From: Burkholderiales bacterium
GTDB taxonomy: Bacteria > Pseudomonadota > Gammaproteobacteria > Burkholderiales > SG8-39
Reading direction: 5' to 3'
Assembly (NCBI GenBank): GCA_014860395.1
Contig: JACZJU010000086.1
Span: 1-42,456, forward strand
DNA length: 42,456 nt
Numbering within the stretch: the stretch's first letter is position 1; each line of letters starts with the position of its first letter. Below are positions 1 through 7,923 of this stretch, piece after piece. A program made the position numbers and the translations under genes. Below the pieces are notes generated by a model. The model saw only the letters and a program-made list of their open reading frames with translations, was not told the DNA's origin and made no database searches.

Positions 1-1
1 C

Positions 2-502
2 GCGGCCTGGACACTGATCGGCTTGTGGCTGTTCGCGATCTTCTGGCACTTCACCACCGGCGAGTGGAAGCAATACATCCCGACGACCAAGAACGTCCTT
101 GCCGTGGCTAATTACTACTCGGTGGGGATTTTTACCGGCGCACCGCATCCGTTTCGGGCCACCCAGTTGAGCAAGCACAATCCGCTGCAGCGGCTGGCTT
201 ATCTCCTGGTCAAGCTGTTCATCAACCCGCTAATCTGGGTGAGCGGTCTCGCCTATCTTTATTACAACGAACTCGGCGCGGCGAAGATCGCCGCAATTTC
301 GGGCCTGCAGCTGGGCACGATCGCGCTGGTGCACACTGCGGCCGCGTTCATGATGCTCGCCTTCCTCATCGGCCACCTCTATCTCGCTACTACCGGGCAT
401 ACGCCGCTCGCACACATCAAGGCGATGATCACCGGCTGGGAGGACGATGAGGAACCGGCGCCGGAAGCGGCGCACGCCGGCGCTCGCGGCGGGCGCGCAT
501 AG
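2..502 (+). CDS. Cytochrome b subunit of a membrane oxidoreductase, C-terminal part (5' truncated)
   Basis: The reading frame is open from the window edge, so the N-terminus is missing. The visible part of about 166 residues has at least two hydrophobic helices (about residues 65-90 and 98-128) and histidines suited to haem b binding, including those in FWHF, HTAAAF and GHLYLATTGH. The pattern TGEWKQYIPT, PHPFRAT and SKHNPLQR is typical of the b-type cytochromes of the thiosulfate reductase/formate dehydrogenase gamma family, which pass electrons between quinone and a periplasmic enzyme. The tail is charged and Ala/Gly-rich. The partner enzyme must lie left of the window, so the electron donor is unknown. 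An A/T-rich palindrome lies 67 bases after the stop. Confidence 0.75.
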   Translation, partial: AAWTLIGLWLFAIFWHFTTGEWKQYIPTTKNVLAVANYYSVGIFTGAPHPFRATQLSKHNPLQRLAYLLVKLFINPLIWVSGLAYLYYNELGAAKIAAISGLQLGTIALVHTAAAFMMLAFLIGHLYLATTGHTPLAHIKAMITGWEDDEEPAPEAAHAGARGGRA

Positions 503-569
503 GCGCGGTCTGACCAATCTAAGCATGTGGTGGCGCGCAAGCAGCTCGATGCCCAAGCGCTGCAGGTAT

Positions 570-587
570 TCAAAAAAGCTTTTTTGA
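570..587. other. A/T-rich perfect palindrome, possible weak terminator or operator
   Basis: Positions 570-587 read TCAAAAAAGCTTTTTTGA, a perfect 18-base palindrome, followed by a T-rich stretch. It sits between the cytochrome b gene and the porin gene, 34 bases before the porin start. As RNA it is a weak A-U stem with a run of U, so it could act as a bidirectional terminator or a protein site. Function is inferred only. Confidence 0.35.
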
Positions 588-621
588 TTTTCTTACTACG
601 ATGATCTCAAGGGGAAAAACT

Positions 622-2403
622 ATGGATAAGAGGTTTTCGAAACGCTTGCTCGCGGTGCTGATTTCAGGGATTATGCTTCCGCTCGCTGCGCACGCGGCAG
701 ATGACGAGTTGATGAAACGGATAGACTCGCTATCCAGGGAAATCGAACAACTGAAGCAGCAGGTCAAGGCAAACGAGGAAAAAACCAGCAAAGTAACAGC
801 TGACCTGAAGAGCGAAACCAAAAAGGTAGCAGACAAGTCCCTGGCCAAATGGCTGGACATCGGCGGCGACTATCGCTTCCGCATCGATTCGCTGAAGGGG
901 GAAACCAAGACCTTCACCGACGTGAATGCTACGTTTGCCAACACTCAGCAGCTGCTCCAAGCCGATTTCTTCAATAACCCGTCGACGGTAGCAGGGTCGT
1001 CCACGTATTTCGGCGCGGCGGCGGCAGGTGGTATGTCGACAGCCGGAGCGCTAAGCGCTTTGATGAATTTTTCGCAGGGCATGGCGGGCGTGAGGACGAT
1101 AGACGAGGCCAACGCCTTCGTCTCCAATCCGGCGAATGCGGGCCTGATCCAGGGTATCGGCGGATTCGCCGTACAGGTCCCGGCCTACAAACCGGAAAAT
1201 TCCACCCTCTATACCAATCGATTCGGCCTCGACGTTCACGCCAAGGCGACGCAGGACGTAACCGTCAACGCGCGCCTGTTGATGTACAAGACATTCGGCG
1301 CCCAGGACGATGCAGCCATAAGCAACAGCGGCAACGCACCGTACTTTGCCGACCGCGTAGGTGTATTCGACGGCACGCTCGGCCATGTACCCTCCAGTAG
1401 TTACATGAACGTCGACCGCGCATATGCCACCTGGAGCAATATCGCCGACAAGGACATGTGGTTTTCCGTTGGCCGCCGCCCGTCGACTAACGGTGCGCCG
1501 AGTAATCTGAAATTGAACAATCCGCGGCCCGGCAATGGTGGTACGCCGTCGCTGCTGGTCGACTACGCTTTCGACGGCATGACGCTCGGTTATGCGCCGT
1601 ACATCGAAGGCCTGCCCGGGGCGTACGGCAAGGTTTGCTACGGACGCGGTTTCGAGAGCGGCTTCCGTAAGACGCCGGGCAACTCTCTCTCCGACACGGA
1701 CATGCTTGGCGTCGCGCTGATTCCGATCGACACGGACCCGCTGCGCGTCTGGCTGCAATGGAACCGCGGTTTCAACATATTCGACGCCCCGACCATGAGC
1801 AACACCTACTTCGGGAACACGTCGCCGAAGATCAATCTCGGCGACATCGAATGGTGGGGCGCCGGCGCCATGGGGACGGTGAAGAATGTGGGTGCGGGCA
1901 ATCTCAACTGGTTCGCCGACATCGGTCTGAGCAAAACGCTTCCCAACCAGAATGTCTCGTCCCAGTTCGGATTCCAGGGACTGTTGACAGGCGCATTCTT
2001 CTCTCCAGAAGCCCCGAGCAGCAAGACAGGCACGGCGGTGGCCTTGGGCGTGCGCTACGACCTTCCTTCGAATACGAAGTTTGGCCTCGAGTGGAACCAC
2101 GGCTCGAAGAACTGGATCACCTTTGCGCCCGCTGCAGACGATATGTGGACTTCGAAAGTCGGCACTCGCGGCAATGTGTACGACGTCTACATGATCCAGG
2201 AACTCGACAAAAAGCCGATCTCCTCGTACTTCAGCAAGGCGTTCTTCCGCATCGGCTATCAGTACTACGATTTCCAGTACACCGGCAGCAACAACTGGGT
2301 CGGCGCGCCGGTCAAGATATCGGACGTCAATGGTCAGATGATGACGACGACTCCGCTAGAGAAAGCCTACAATCTGTACGCGACGTTCGAAGTGCAGTTC
2401 TGA
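622..2403 (+). CDS. Putative outer-membrane porin with coiled-coil N-terminus (DUF3373-like)
   Basis: A 593-residue exported protein. Residues 1-25 form a signal peptide (MDKRFSKRL, hydrophobic core, cut after AHA). Residues about 30-75 are a charged heptad-like coiled coil (LMKRIDSLSREIEQLKQQ). The rest alternates short polar and aromatic stretches and ends in phenylalanine (FEVQF), the usual last residue of outer-membrane beta-barrels. The opening KWLDIGGDYRFRID resembles the barrel start of DUF3373/MtrB-like porins in iron- and sulfur-metabolising Proteobacteria; this family call is from memory and tentative. I chose ATG 622 over 601 because AAGGGG (609-614) lies 7 bases upstream and the signal peptide then starts cleanly. 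A strong hairpin follows the stop. Confidence 0.7.
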   Translation: MDKRFSKRLLAVLISGIMLPLAAHAADDELMKRIDSLSREIEQLKQQVKANEEKTSKVTADLKSETKKVADKSLAKWLDIGGDYRFRIDSLKGETKTFTDVNATFANTQQLLQADFFNNPSTVAGSSTYFGAAAAGGMSTAGALSALMNFSQGMAGVRTIDEANAFVSNPANAGLIQGIGGFAVQVPAYKPENSTLYTNRFGLDVHAKATQDVTVNARLLMYKTFGAQDDAAISNSGNAPYFADRVGVFDGTLGHVPSSSYMNVDRAYATWSNIADKDMWFSVGRRPSTNGAPSNLKLNNPRPGNGGTPSLLVDYAFDGMTLGYAPYIEGLPGAYGKVCYGRGFESGFRKTPGNSLSDTDMLGVALIPIDTDPLRVWLQWNRGFNIFDAPTMSNTYFGNTSPKINLGDIEWWGAGAMGTVKNVGAGNLNWFADIGLSKTLPNQNVSSQFGFQGLLTGAFFSPEAPSSKTGTAVALGVRYDLPSNTKFGLEWNHGSKNWITFAPAADDMWTSKVGTRGNVYDVYMIQELDKKPISSYFSKAFFRIGYQYYDFQYTGSNNWVGAPVKISDVNGQMMTTTPLEKAYNLYATFEVQF

Positions 2404-2459
2404 GGCAACGCCTCCGCCTGATGCGCGGCCGTTTCTTTGCCCATCAGGCGGTTGTTGCC
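2404..2459 (+). terminator. Long hairpin directly after the porin gene
   Basis: Positions 2404-2409 (GGCAAC) pair with 2454-2459 (GTTGCC), and 2414-2423 (CCGCCTGATG) pair with 2442-2451 (CATCAGGCGG), giving 16 base pairs in two stacked stems just after the stop. There is no clean U-run behind it, so it may protect the 3' end or act with Rho rather than as a full intrinsic terminator. Confidence 0.5.
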
Positions 2460-2528
2460 GGGAAGTTATTTGTAACAAGGTCCAGATCTTGGCGTATTTG
2501 AAAGGAGTTTGACCAAGAGAGCGTTTCA

Positions 2529-2622
2529 GAATTGCCGAAAGCGCCCCTGACTGAGGGGCGCGTACGGGGGATGTATCCCCTCATTGTGCAGTGAACCATG
2601 AATCACTTTTGCATTAAAGGAG
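2529..2622 (+). repeat. Intergenic two-hairpin element, copy E
   Basis: A divergent member of the eight-copy family. It holds GCGCCCCT/AGGGGCGC (2541-2548 with 2554-2561), then GGGGAT-GT-ATCCCC (2567-2580), then the family core CACTTTTGCATTAAAGG. The final AAGGAG (2617-2622) lies 6 bases before the ATG of the next gene, so the element end serves as its ribosome binding site. The phrase GGGGATGTATCCCCTC is shared exactly with copy D. Confidence 0.65.
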
Positions 2623-2628
2623 CCTGTG

Positions 2629-2946
2629 ATGAATAAGAGAGTTTCAGCAATAATTCTGTCTGCGTTTCTGGCCGGATCGAGCTTCGCGTTCGTGGGCACA
2701 GCCTCGGCCGAGACCGGAACAATGGTCGGCACGATCTCCAAGATCCAAATGGCGGCGGACGGGAAATCGGCCACTGCGATACTAAAAGACGTCAAGTCCG
2801 GAGAGGCCGTCACCATCCACATTAGCGATGACCTGACTCTCGACAAATTCAAGGACAAGCGCATCGTCGAAGGCGACGAAATTCGCACCAGGTTTGAAAA
2901 ATCCGACGGAAAAAGCAAGTCATTCAAGAAGACCGCCGGCTGCTGA
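2629..2946 (+). CDS. Small exported protein of unknown function
   Basis: A 105-residue protein with a signal peptide (MNKRVSAII, hydrophobic stretch, cut near SAE at about residue 27). The mature part is about 78 residues, small, charged and probably all-beta: it alternates GTMVGTISKI, SATAILKDV, AVTIHISDD and GDEIRTRFE, which suggests a small OB- or SH3-like fold in the periplasm. It ends in a cysteine (TAGC). ATG 2629 is preferred over GTG 2626 because AAGGAG lies 6 bases upstream; that site is the end of repeat copy E. I do not recognise the family with certainty; it recalls short periplasmic DUF1344-type proteins. Confidence 0.65.
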   Translation: MNKRVSAIILSAFLAGSSFAFVGTASAETGTMVGTISKIQMAADGKSATAILKDVKSGEAVTIHISDDLTLDKFKDKRIVEGDEIRTRFEKSDGKSKSFKKTAGC

Positions 2947-2977
2947 TCCGGTCATTGACGGAAGAAGTATAGGTTGA

Positions 2978-3232
2978 GGGCGGGCATTTCAAGCGCCCTG
3001 CCCAGAATGCTTTCCCGGTGTTGGCGCGCCGGTGAGTAGGCCCTGTTCCAACGCCGGGTCCTTGAAAGTGGTGTGATCGGCCGCGAGGACACATCAAGCG
3101 GCCGAGTCTTCCGCCTGGTGAAAGCCCCCGGGGGTTCATTGGCTCGAACGCTCCACGCACGCACCCAAGCTCAGGGTGCGCAGGCATTCGCCTGCCACCC
3201 AACAATAAGCCGGTCAAACTCGGACTCCGGCT
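2978..3232. other. Hairpin-dense gene-free region, candidate structured RNA
   Basis: The 585 bases from 2947 to 3531 hold no convincing gene. Within them are six consecutive stems: 2978-2985 with 2995-3003 (one bulge); 3014-3024 with 3048-3058 (one G-T pair); 3077-3084 with 3098-3105; the palindrome 3125-3134; 3174-3185 with 3190-3200 (one bulge); and 3208-3213 with 3227-3232. The fifth competes with a perfect 7-base stem, CGCACCC (3160-3166) with GGGTGCG (3174-3180), so the region can form exclusive structures. The first stem may just end the preceding transcript. No known riboswitch, tmRNA, 6S or RNase P signature was recognised. Confidence 0.4.
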
Positions 3233-3405
3233 AAACGCGTTCCGTGCGCGTCGCGCGCGCTCCTGATGAATTGGGGCGGCAGTTCTCGGCAGTCCCGGCC
3301 CTGCCTGTAGTCCCAGTCATATCCCTAGTCGCCGGTTGCCACTGGCGAGATCGCGCTTTTTCGTGAGAAGATTTCATTCCGCGGCTGCCCCGGTCCAGCC
3401 GCCAT

Positions 3406-3460
3406 TGTGACCAATGTCAAACGTAGCGGCTTGGGGGCGGAGTAGCCTTAGACACTAAGG
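3406..3460 (+). promoter_or_regulatory. Dyad elements upstream of the methyltransferase gene
   Basis: TGTGA-N6-TCAAA (3406-3421) resembles a CRP/FNR-family half-conserved site, and CCTTAG-ACA-CTAAGG (3446-3460) is a perfect 6-base dyad. Both lie 70-125 bases before the TTG start at 3532. They are possible regulator sites for the lipid gene set. This is pattern matching without a clear -35/-10 pair. Confidence 0.25.
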
Positions 3461-3531
3461 AAAAGAAGCGGTGTGTCTGCGCAACCCGCTGGATAGGCAA
3501 TCCTCAAGCCGCCGGAACGAGGAGGACACCC

Positions 3532-4194
3532 TTGGACATTCGAGCGATAGAACAGGCCTACAGGCGTTACGCGCGCTTTTACGATGTCTGCTTCGGAGCG
3601 GTCTTCCAGCCCGGCCGCAGGGCAATAGTCGAAACTATGGACTGTGCGCCGGGGGAGCGCATCCTGGAGGTGGGGGTGGGTACCGGGCTTTCCCTTCCGC
3701 TGTATCCGCGAAGCGCGCGCGTCGTCGGCATCGATATTTCCCGCCACATGCTCGATCAGGCTCGCCTCCGACTGGTGCGGGGCGGGCTGGCGAACGTGGC
3801 CGAGTTGATGGTGATGGATGCCGAAAACATGGCGTTCGAAGACGACAGCTTCGACAAGGTCGTCGCCATGTATGTCGCCTCCGTGGTTCCGGATCCGAAG
3901 CGCCTGGTGGACGAGATGCGCAGAGTGTGCAAACCCGGAGGCCGGATATTCATGGTGAACCACTTTCACAGCCGCAACCCTGTCCTGGGCGGCTTCGAAC
4001 GTCTGCTCGCGCCGCTGTCGAAGCAACTCGGATTCCGACCGGATTTCTCGCTTGACCGGTTCCTGGGTGCAACCGGCCTGGACGCCAGAAGCCTGCGCCC
4101 GGTGAATCTTTTCGACTTTTCCACGCTGGTCGAGGCAAGAAACGACAAGCAAAGCGCAGCCGAAGTTCCGGCCCCGGCATTCGTGGCTTCATAA
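3532..4194 (+). CDS. pmtA: Class I SAM methyltransferase, probable phospholipid (PE) N-methyltransferase
   Basis: A 220-residue soluble methyltransferase. SAM motif I is ILEVGVGTG (about residues 44-52), the acidic end of strand 2 is VVGIDIS, and the later motif FDKVVAMYVASVVPDP follows. The N-terminal pattern YARFYDVCFG with a following QPGRR is characteristic of the Rhodobacter-type phosphatidylethanolamine N-methyltransferase group, which makes phosphatidylcholine by three methylations on the inner membrane face. The start is TTG 3532, with GAGGAGG (3519-3525) 6 bases upstream; no better ATG exists. The next two genes also modify lipids. A UbiE-like or other small-molecule methyltransferase cannot be excluded. 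Confidence 0.7.
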   Translation: MDIRAIEQAYRRYARFYDVCFGAVFQPGRRAIVETMDCAPGERILEVGVGTGLSLPLYPRSARVVGIDISRHMLDQARLRLVRGGLANVAELMVMDAENMAFEDDSFDKVVAMYVASVVPDPKRLVDEMRRVCKPGGRIFMVNHFHSRNPVLGGFERLLAPLSKQLGFRPDFSLDRFLGATGLDARSLRPVNLFDFSTLVEARNDKQSAAEVPAPAFVAS

Positions 4195-4344
4195 GGAGCA
4201 CGCGCGCGTGACGCCAGTTTTGCCGCTCGATGAGCGGGCCTTTGCAGCGAGGGCAAGGCTCTTGGCGCAAGGGCGCCACGCCGCGGCGCGAGGGTGTGGC
4301 AGGATTCTTACTGCAATGGCAGGATACGATTGCGAGGTGTTTGC

Positions 4345-5634
4345 ATGAGTCAAGAGCGAGCCGAAAACTTTGGCAAGGCGAAAAACGCCGGCACCCGTAT
4401 CGCAGCGCGGGCGCCTGAGCCGCGGCTGGCTCTGGGCAACAGGGTCTTCACCGCCGAAAAGGTCCTATTGACGCGGATGATGGAGTCCCTGGGCAACCCG
4501 CCCCTGGCTCTGGTGTTGTGGGATGGGCAGGAAATCGCGGGCACGGGGAGCCAGCCGATTGCGCGGGTTCTGATTCGCGACCACGGCGCGTTGCTGAAGC
4601 TGATCGCGAATCCCGAGCTCGAGTTCGGCGAAATGTACACAGCCGGACGCATCGAAGTGCAGGGAATTTTAGCTGACTGCCTTGAAGCGATCTATCGAGC
4701 GATGATGCGGCGCGCACGGTACGGCCAGATCACGCAAAAGCTGTTGGCGCCTTTCAATGCGCCGCTGCGCAATACCGTGCCCAGAGCGCGGCGCAACATC
4801 CACCATCATTACGACATCGGCAACGATTTCTACAAACTCTGGCTCGACCGGGACATGGTGTACACCTGCGCCTATTTTTCCAGCCCTTCGGCGGGCCTGG
4901 AGGAGGCGCAGGCGGCCAAGCTCGACTACGTGTGTCGCAAGCTGCGCCTCACGCCCGGCGAAACCGTGCTCGAAACGGGCTGCGGCTGGGGTGCCTTGGC
5001 GCTGCACATGGCCAAGCACTACGGCGTCATGGTGAAAGCCTACAACATATCCAAAGAGCAGATCGTTTTCGCGCGCGAACGTGCCCGAACGGAAGGTCTG
5101 GACGGCCAAGTGCAGTTCATCGAAGACGATTACCGTAACGTTGCCGGCAAATTCGATGCTTTCGTGTCGGTGGGCATGCTCGAACACGTCGGGGTCGACC
5201 AATACCAGGCCTTGGGGGCCGTCATAGACCGCAGCCTCAAGGACACCGGCCGCGGGCTCGTTCATTCCATCGGTCGCGACCGCCCCAGCCCGATGACTCC
5301 ATGGATAGAGCGCAATATCTTTCCCGGCGCCCGTCCGCCGAGCCTGTCGCAAATGATGCAGATCTTCGAGCCCTTCGGCTTTTCCGTGCTGGATGTGGAG
5401 AATCTGCGGTTGCACTACGCCAAGACGCTGGAGCACTGGCTCCTACGCTATGAGGCCAACGTCGAGCGCGTCGAGAAAATGTTCGATGCCGCGTTCGTGC
5501 GGACATGGCGTCTGTATCTGGCCGGCTCCCTCGCCGCATTCCGGTCCGGAGACATGCAGTTGTTCCAGGTGAGCTTCAATCGCGCCGGCCAAAACCGGAT
5601 CCCGTGGACCAGGCAGTACCTGTACACGTCCTGA
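4345..5634 (+). CDS. cfa: Cyclopropane-fatty-acyl-phospholipid synthase family methyltransferase
   Basis: A 429-residue protein, slightly longer than E. coli Cfa (382). The N-terminal SCP2-like region (about residues 30-120) precedes the catalytic domain. Hallmarks are HHHYDIGNDFY, VYTCAYF with the conserved cysteine near the active site, SAM motif VLETGCGWG, and NIFPGARPPS. The enzyme class moves a methylene from SAM onto the double bond of unsaturated acyl chains in membrane phospholipids. ATG 4345 was chosen over GTG 4294 because GAGGTG (4333-4338) sits 6 bases upstream. It is 150 bases after pmtA and 9 bases before the flavoprotein gene, so co-transcription is likely. With the flavoprotein it might make a methyl-branched rather than a cyclopropane product. 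Confidence 0.85.
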   Translation: MSQERAENFGKAKNAGTRIAARAPEPRLALGNRVFTAEKVLLTRMMESLGNPPLALVLWDGQEIAGTGSQPIARVLIRDHGALLKLIANPELEFGEMYTAGRIEVQGILADCLEAIYRAMMRRARYGQITQKLLAPFNAPLRNTVPRARRNIHHHYDIGNDFYKLWLDRDMVYTCAYFSSPSAGLEEAQAAKLDYVCRKLRLTPGETVLETGCGWGALALHMAKHYGVMVKAYNISKEQIVFARERARTEGLDGQVQFIEDDYRNVAGKFDAFVSVGMLEHVGVDQYQALGAVIDRSLKDTGRGLVHSIGRDRPSPMTPWIERNIFPGARPPSLSQMMQIFEPFGFSVLDVENLRLHYAKTLEHWLLRYEANVERVEKMFDAAFVRTWRLYLAGSLAAFRSGDMQLFQVSFNRAGQNRIPWTRQYLYTS

Positions 5635-5643
5635 AGCGGCGCG

Positions 5644-6756
5644 ATGGACGCCTGTGACGCGCTTATCGTCGGTGGCGGCCCCGCCGGCTCTACTTGCGCC
5701 TGGAAACTGCGGCAGCAGGGCATGGCCGTGACGGTGCTCGACAAGGCACTCTTCCCCCGCGACAAGGTCTGCGCTGGCTGGATTACGCCTGCGGTGGTGC
5801 AGGCGCTGCAACTCGACACCTTGGCTTATGCGAGGGAACGGGTGCTTCAGCCCATAAGCGCCTTTCGCACCGGATTGATTCATGGCCGGGAACTGGAGAC
5901 GCGTTACCCCGATGCGGTCAGCTTCGGCATACGCCGCTGCGAGTTCGACGACTACCTGCTGCAGCGCTCGGGCGCGCGCACTTTGCTCGGCCTGGGGCTG
6001 AAAACCTTGGAAAAGCGCGGCAGGCAATGGATAGTCAACAACACCATCGCGACCCCGCTGCTCATAGGCGCGGGGGGACATTTCTGTCCAGTGGCCCGCT
6101 TCCTCGGCGCGAAACTGGGCGCGACCGAGCCGGCAGTCACGGCGAAGGAAATCGAATTCAAAATGGACACCGGGCAACTCGCCGATTGCCGGGTGCATGC
6201 AAATACGCCTGAACTCTACTTTTGCAGGGATTTCAAGGGATACGGTTGGTGTTTTCGCAAAGGCGACTACCTCAACATCGGGCTTGGGCGGGAAGGCAAC
6301 CTGGGTCTTGCGGAGCAACTCGAGGATTTCTGCGATTTCCTCAGGCAACGCGGCAGAATTCCGAGGAACACCCCGGACAAATTCCACGGCCACGCCTACC
6401 TTCTGTACGGTCGTTCGCGGCGCAAGCTGCTCGATGACGGCGTGCTGCTGGTCGGCGATGCTGCCGGGCTGGCCTACCCGGAAAGCGGCGAAGGCATACG
6501 GCCGGCGGTCGAGTCCGGCTTGATCGCCGCCGCCGCCGTTGTGGAAGCGGAGGAAGACTACCGCCATGAATCGTTGCGGCCCTACGCCGATCGCCTGAGG
6601 GCGCGTTTCGGACCCGAGGCGAGCCCGGCTGCAGGCGTGGTTCCGGGGTTCGTGCGCAACATCCTCGCGAGGAAGCTGCTGGGCAGCCGCTGGTTTACCC
6701 GACGCGTAGTGCTGGACCGCTGGTTCCTGCACGCGCAGGTACCGGCTCTGGAATAG
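5644..6756 (+). CDS. FAD-dependent oxidoreductase of the geranylgeranyl reductase family
   Basis: A 370-residue flavoprotein. Residues 6-18 are the FAD Rossmann motif (ALIVGGGPAGSTC); DKVCAGWITP matches the family cysteine region; LLVGDAAGLAYPESGEGI (about 275-292) is the second FAD-binding signature. The family reduces double bonds of isoprenoid or other lipid chains, or oxidises aromatic substrates. It follows the cyclopropane synthase gene by 9 bases with no strong ribosome site, suggesting translational coupling. The context suggests a lipid substrate. One possibility is saturation of the intermediate made by the preceding enzyme, as in two-protein methyl-branching systems of Actinobacteria, but those use a different flavoprotein family. 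Substrate is inference. Confidence 0.75.
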   Translation: MDACDALIVGGGPAGSTCAWKLRQQGMAVTVLDKALFPRDKVCAGWITPAVVQALQLDTLAYARERVLQPISAFRTGLIHGRELETRYPDAVSFGIRRCEFDDYLLQRSGARTLLGLGLKTLEKRGRQWIVNNTIATPLLIGAGGHFCPVARFLGAKLGATEPAVTAKEIEFKMDTGQLADCRVHANTPELYFCRDFKGYGWCFRKGDYLNIGLGREGNLGLAEQLEDFCDFLRQRGRIPRNTPDKFHGHAYLLYGRSRRKLLDDGVLLVGDAAGLAYPESGEGIRPAVESGLIAAAAVVEAEEDYRHESLRPYADRLRARFGPEASPAAGVVPGFVRNILARKLLGSRWFTRRVVLDRWFLHAQVPALE

Positions 6757-6759
6757 CAA

Positions 6760-6845
6760 AGAGGTTTTTCACAAAAAGAGGGCTGCGCCCCGCTTGCTTT
6801 CTCAAGTCCGGGGCTGTTTCGGTAATTCTGAACCGGCCTATATGC
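6760..6845 (+). repeat. Intergenic two-hairpin element, copy G (degenerate)
   Basis: It aligns over most of its length with copy C: AGAGG and TTTC at the left, a weakened G/C stem (GAGGGCTGCGCCCCGCTTGC), then GGCTGTTTCGGTAATTCTG followed by AACCGGCC. The usual TTTTG core reads TTCTG and the AAGG tail is lost. It lies 3 bases after the flavoprotein stop and faces the convergent 63-residue gene. It seems to be a decaying copy. Confidence 0.55.
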
Positions 6846-6911
6846 AAGCGCATCCTGCGGCCGCTGCGCGCCATCGACACGCGCCCGCCCCGATTCGAAC
6901 CGGCGGACCCT

Positions 6912-7103
6912 TCATTCCGCCGCAGGCGCAAGCGCTTCCATCGCCTGGTCGAGCAATTCATGCGCTTTCTTCCAGTTCGGATGAATCCTTTCAGTCGGCA
7001 CGTGCTTGTGTGCCATGAATGAGACGTTTGCCTCGATCGCCTGCAGCAAGGCGATCTGCGCCAGCTGCGCGGCGTAAAACTTCTGGAACTGTTTGTCAGT
7101 CAT
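6912..7103 (-). CDS. Small soluble protein of unknown function (63 residues)
   Basis: A helical, charged protein beginning MTDKQFQKFYAAQLAQ, with no signal peptide and no membrane segment; Ala, Gln and Lys are frequent. The ribosome site AAGGAGG is near-perfect and sits 5-6 bases before the ATG, which is the main reason to accept such a short gene. A promoter-like pair lies just upstream. It is 97 bases downstream of rph on the same strand and could also be read from that operon. I do not recognise the family; two aromatic/histidine-rich turns (MAHKHV, IHPNW) are the only distinctive points. Confidence 0.65.
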   Translation of the reverse strand: MTDKQFQKFYAAQLAQIALLQAIEANVSFMAHKHVPTERIHPNWKKAHELLDQAMEALAPAAE

Positions 7104-7125
7104 GAATTCCTCCTTACAGCGATTG

Positions 7126-7153
7126 GCTATAGTGTCGAGGGCATTCTTGCAAT
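7126..7153 (-). promoter_or_regulatory. Possible promoter of the 63-residue gene
   Basis: On the minus strand ATTGCA (7153-7148) and TATAGC (7131-7126) are spaced 16 bases apart, a loose sigma-70 match, 22 bases before the ATG at 7103. The -10 shares TATA with the consensus; the -35 is weak. Confidence 0.3.
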
Positions 7154-7200
7154 ATAGACAATCGCCGCGGTTTGGAACAGCCGCGCGGCAGGGAAGTTGG

Positions 7201-7923
7201 TTAGACCAAGCCTAGGGCTTTTTTCTGCATGGCGACCAGCTGCGCGATGCCGTTTTGCGCCAGCATCAGCAGCGCATCCATATCCTGGCGCGAGAACGGC
7301 GCACCCTCGGCGGTCCCCTGAACTTCGACAAAGCCGCCCGAGCCCGTCATCACCACGTTCATGTCGGTATCGCAGGCCGAGTCCTCGGCGTAATCGAGGT
7401 CAAGCACGGTTGCGCCTTGGTACACCCCGACCGAAACCGCAGCGACGAAATCGCGCATAGGAGCATTTGCGATCAGGCCGCGCTGCAACAGCAGGGTGGC
7501 CGCGTCATGCGCGGCCACGTAAGCACCGGTGATGCTCGCCGTGCGCGTGCCGCCGTCGGCCTGGATCACGTCGCAGTCGATCTGGATGGTGCGCTCGCCC
7601 AGCAGCGACAGATCGGTTACCGCGCGCAGGCTGCGGCCGATCAGGCGCTGGATCTCCTGCGTGCGACCAGACTGCTTGCCGCGCGCAGCCTCACGCGCGG
7701 TGCGGGTGTTGGTCGCGCGCGGCAACATGCCGTATTCGGCGGTAAGCCAGCCGCGGCCCTGACCCCTGAGGAATCCCGGCACTTTTTCTTCCACGCTGGC
7801 GGTGCAAAGCACCTTGGTGTCGCCGAACTCCACCAGCACCGAACCCTCGGCGTGCTTCGTATACCCGCGGGTGATGCGAATCTCGCGCAACTCGTCAGCC
7901 TGACGCATGGAGGGACGTGTCAT
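7201..7923 (-). CDS. rph: Ribonuclease PH
   Basis: A 240-residue phosphate-dependent 3'-5' exoribonuclease that trims tRNA 3' ends in the cytoplasm as a hexamer. Family blocks are intact: [17 protein letters not shown], the [19 protein letters not shown] block with the substrate-binding arginines, [13 protein letters not shown], and the catalytic stretch [22 protein letters not shown]; length is normal. The start ATG 7923 follows AAGGAG (7936-7931) by 7 bases. That ribosome site belongs to repeat copy H, and the ATG overlaps the stop of a 45-residue upstream frame (ATGA). That frame begins with a second, diverged version of the rph N-terminus. The catalytic gene itself looks functional. Confidence 0.95.
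   Translation of the reverse strand: MTRPSMRQADELREIRITRGYTKHAEGSVLVEFGDTKVLCTASVEEKVPGFLRGQGRGWLTAEYGMLPRATNTRTAREAARGKQSGRTQEIQRLIGRSLRAVTDLSLLGERTIQIDCDVIQADGGTRTASITGAYVAAHDAATLLLQRGLIANAPMRDFVAAVSVGVYQGATVLDLDYAEDSACDTDMNVVMTGSGGFVEVQGTAEGAPFSRQDMDALLMLAQNGIAQLVAMQKKALGLV

Noticed and set aside
1051..2100. Long antisense frames opposite the porin, and similar ones opposite spoT, cfa, sigma-54 and the antiporter
   Set aside because: They mirror G/C-rich third positions of the real genes, lack ribosome sites and have Arg/His-rich, unlikely compositions.
2924..3217. Open frame of 97 codons on the minus strand in the gene-free region
   Set aside because: No ribosome site, Arg/Gly/Pro-rich composition and overlap with several hairpins suggest a non-coding frame. 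A protein search would settle it.
6885..6911. GGTTCGAATC on the minus strand, like the T-loop of a tRNA
   Set aside because: The flanking bases do not form a 5-base T stem, and no acceptor or anticodon arm could be laid out. It may be chance or a worn tRNA fragment.
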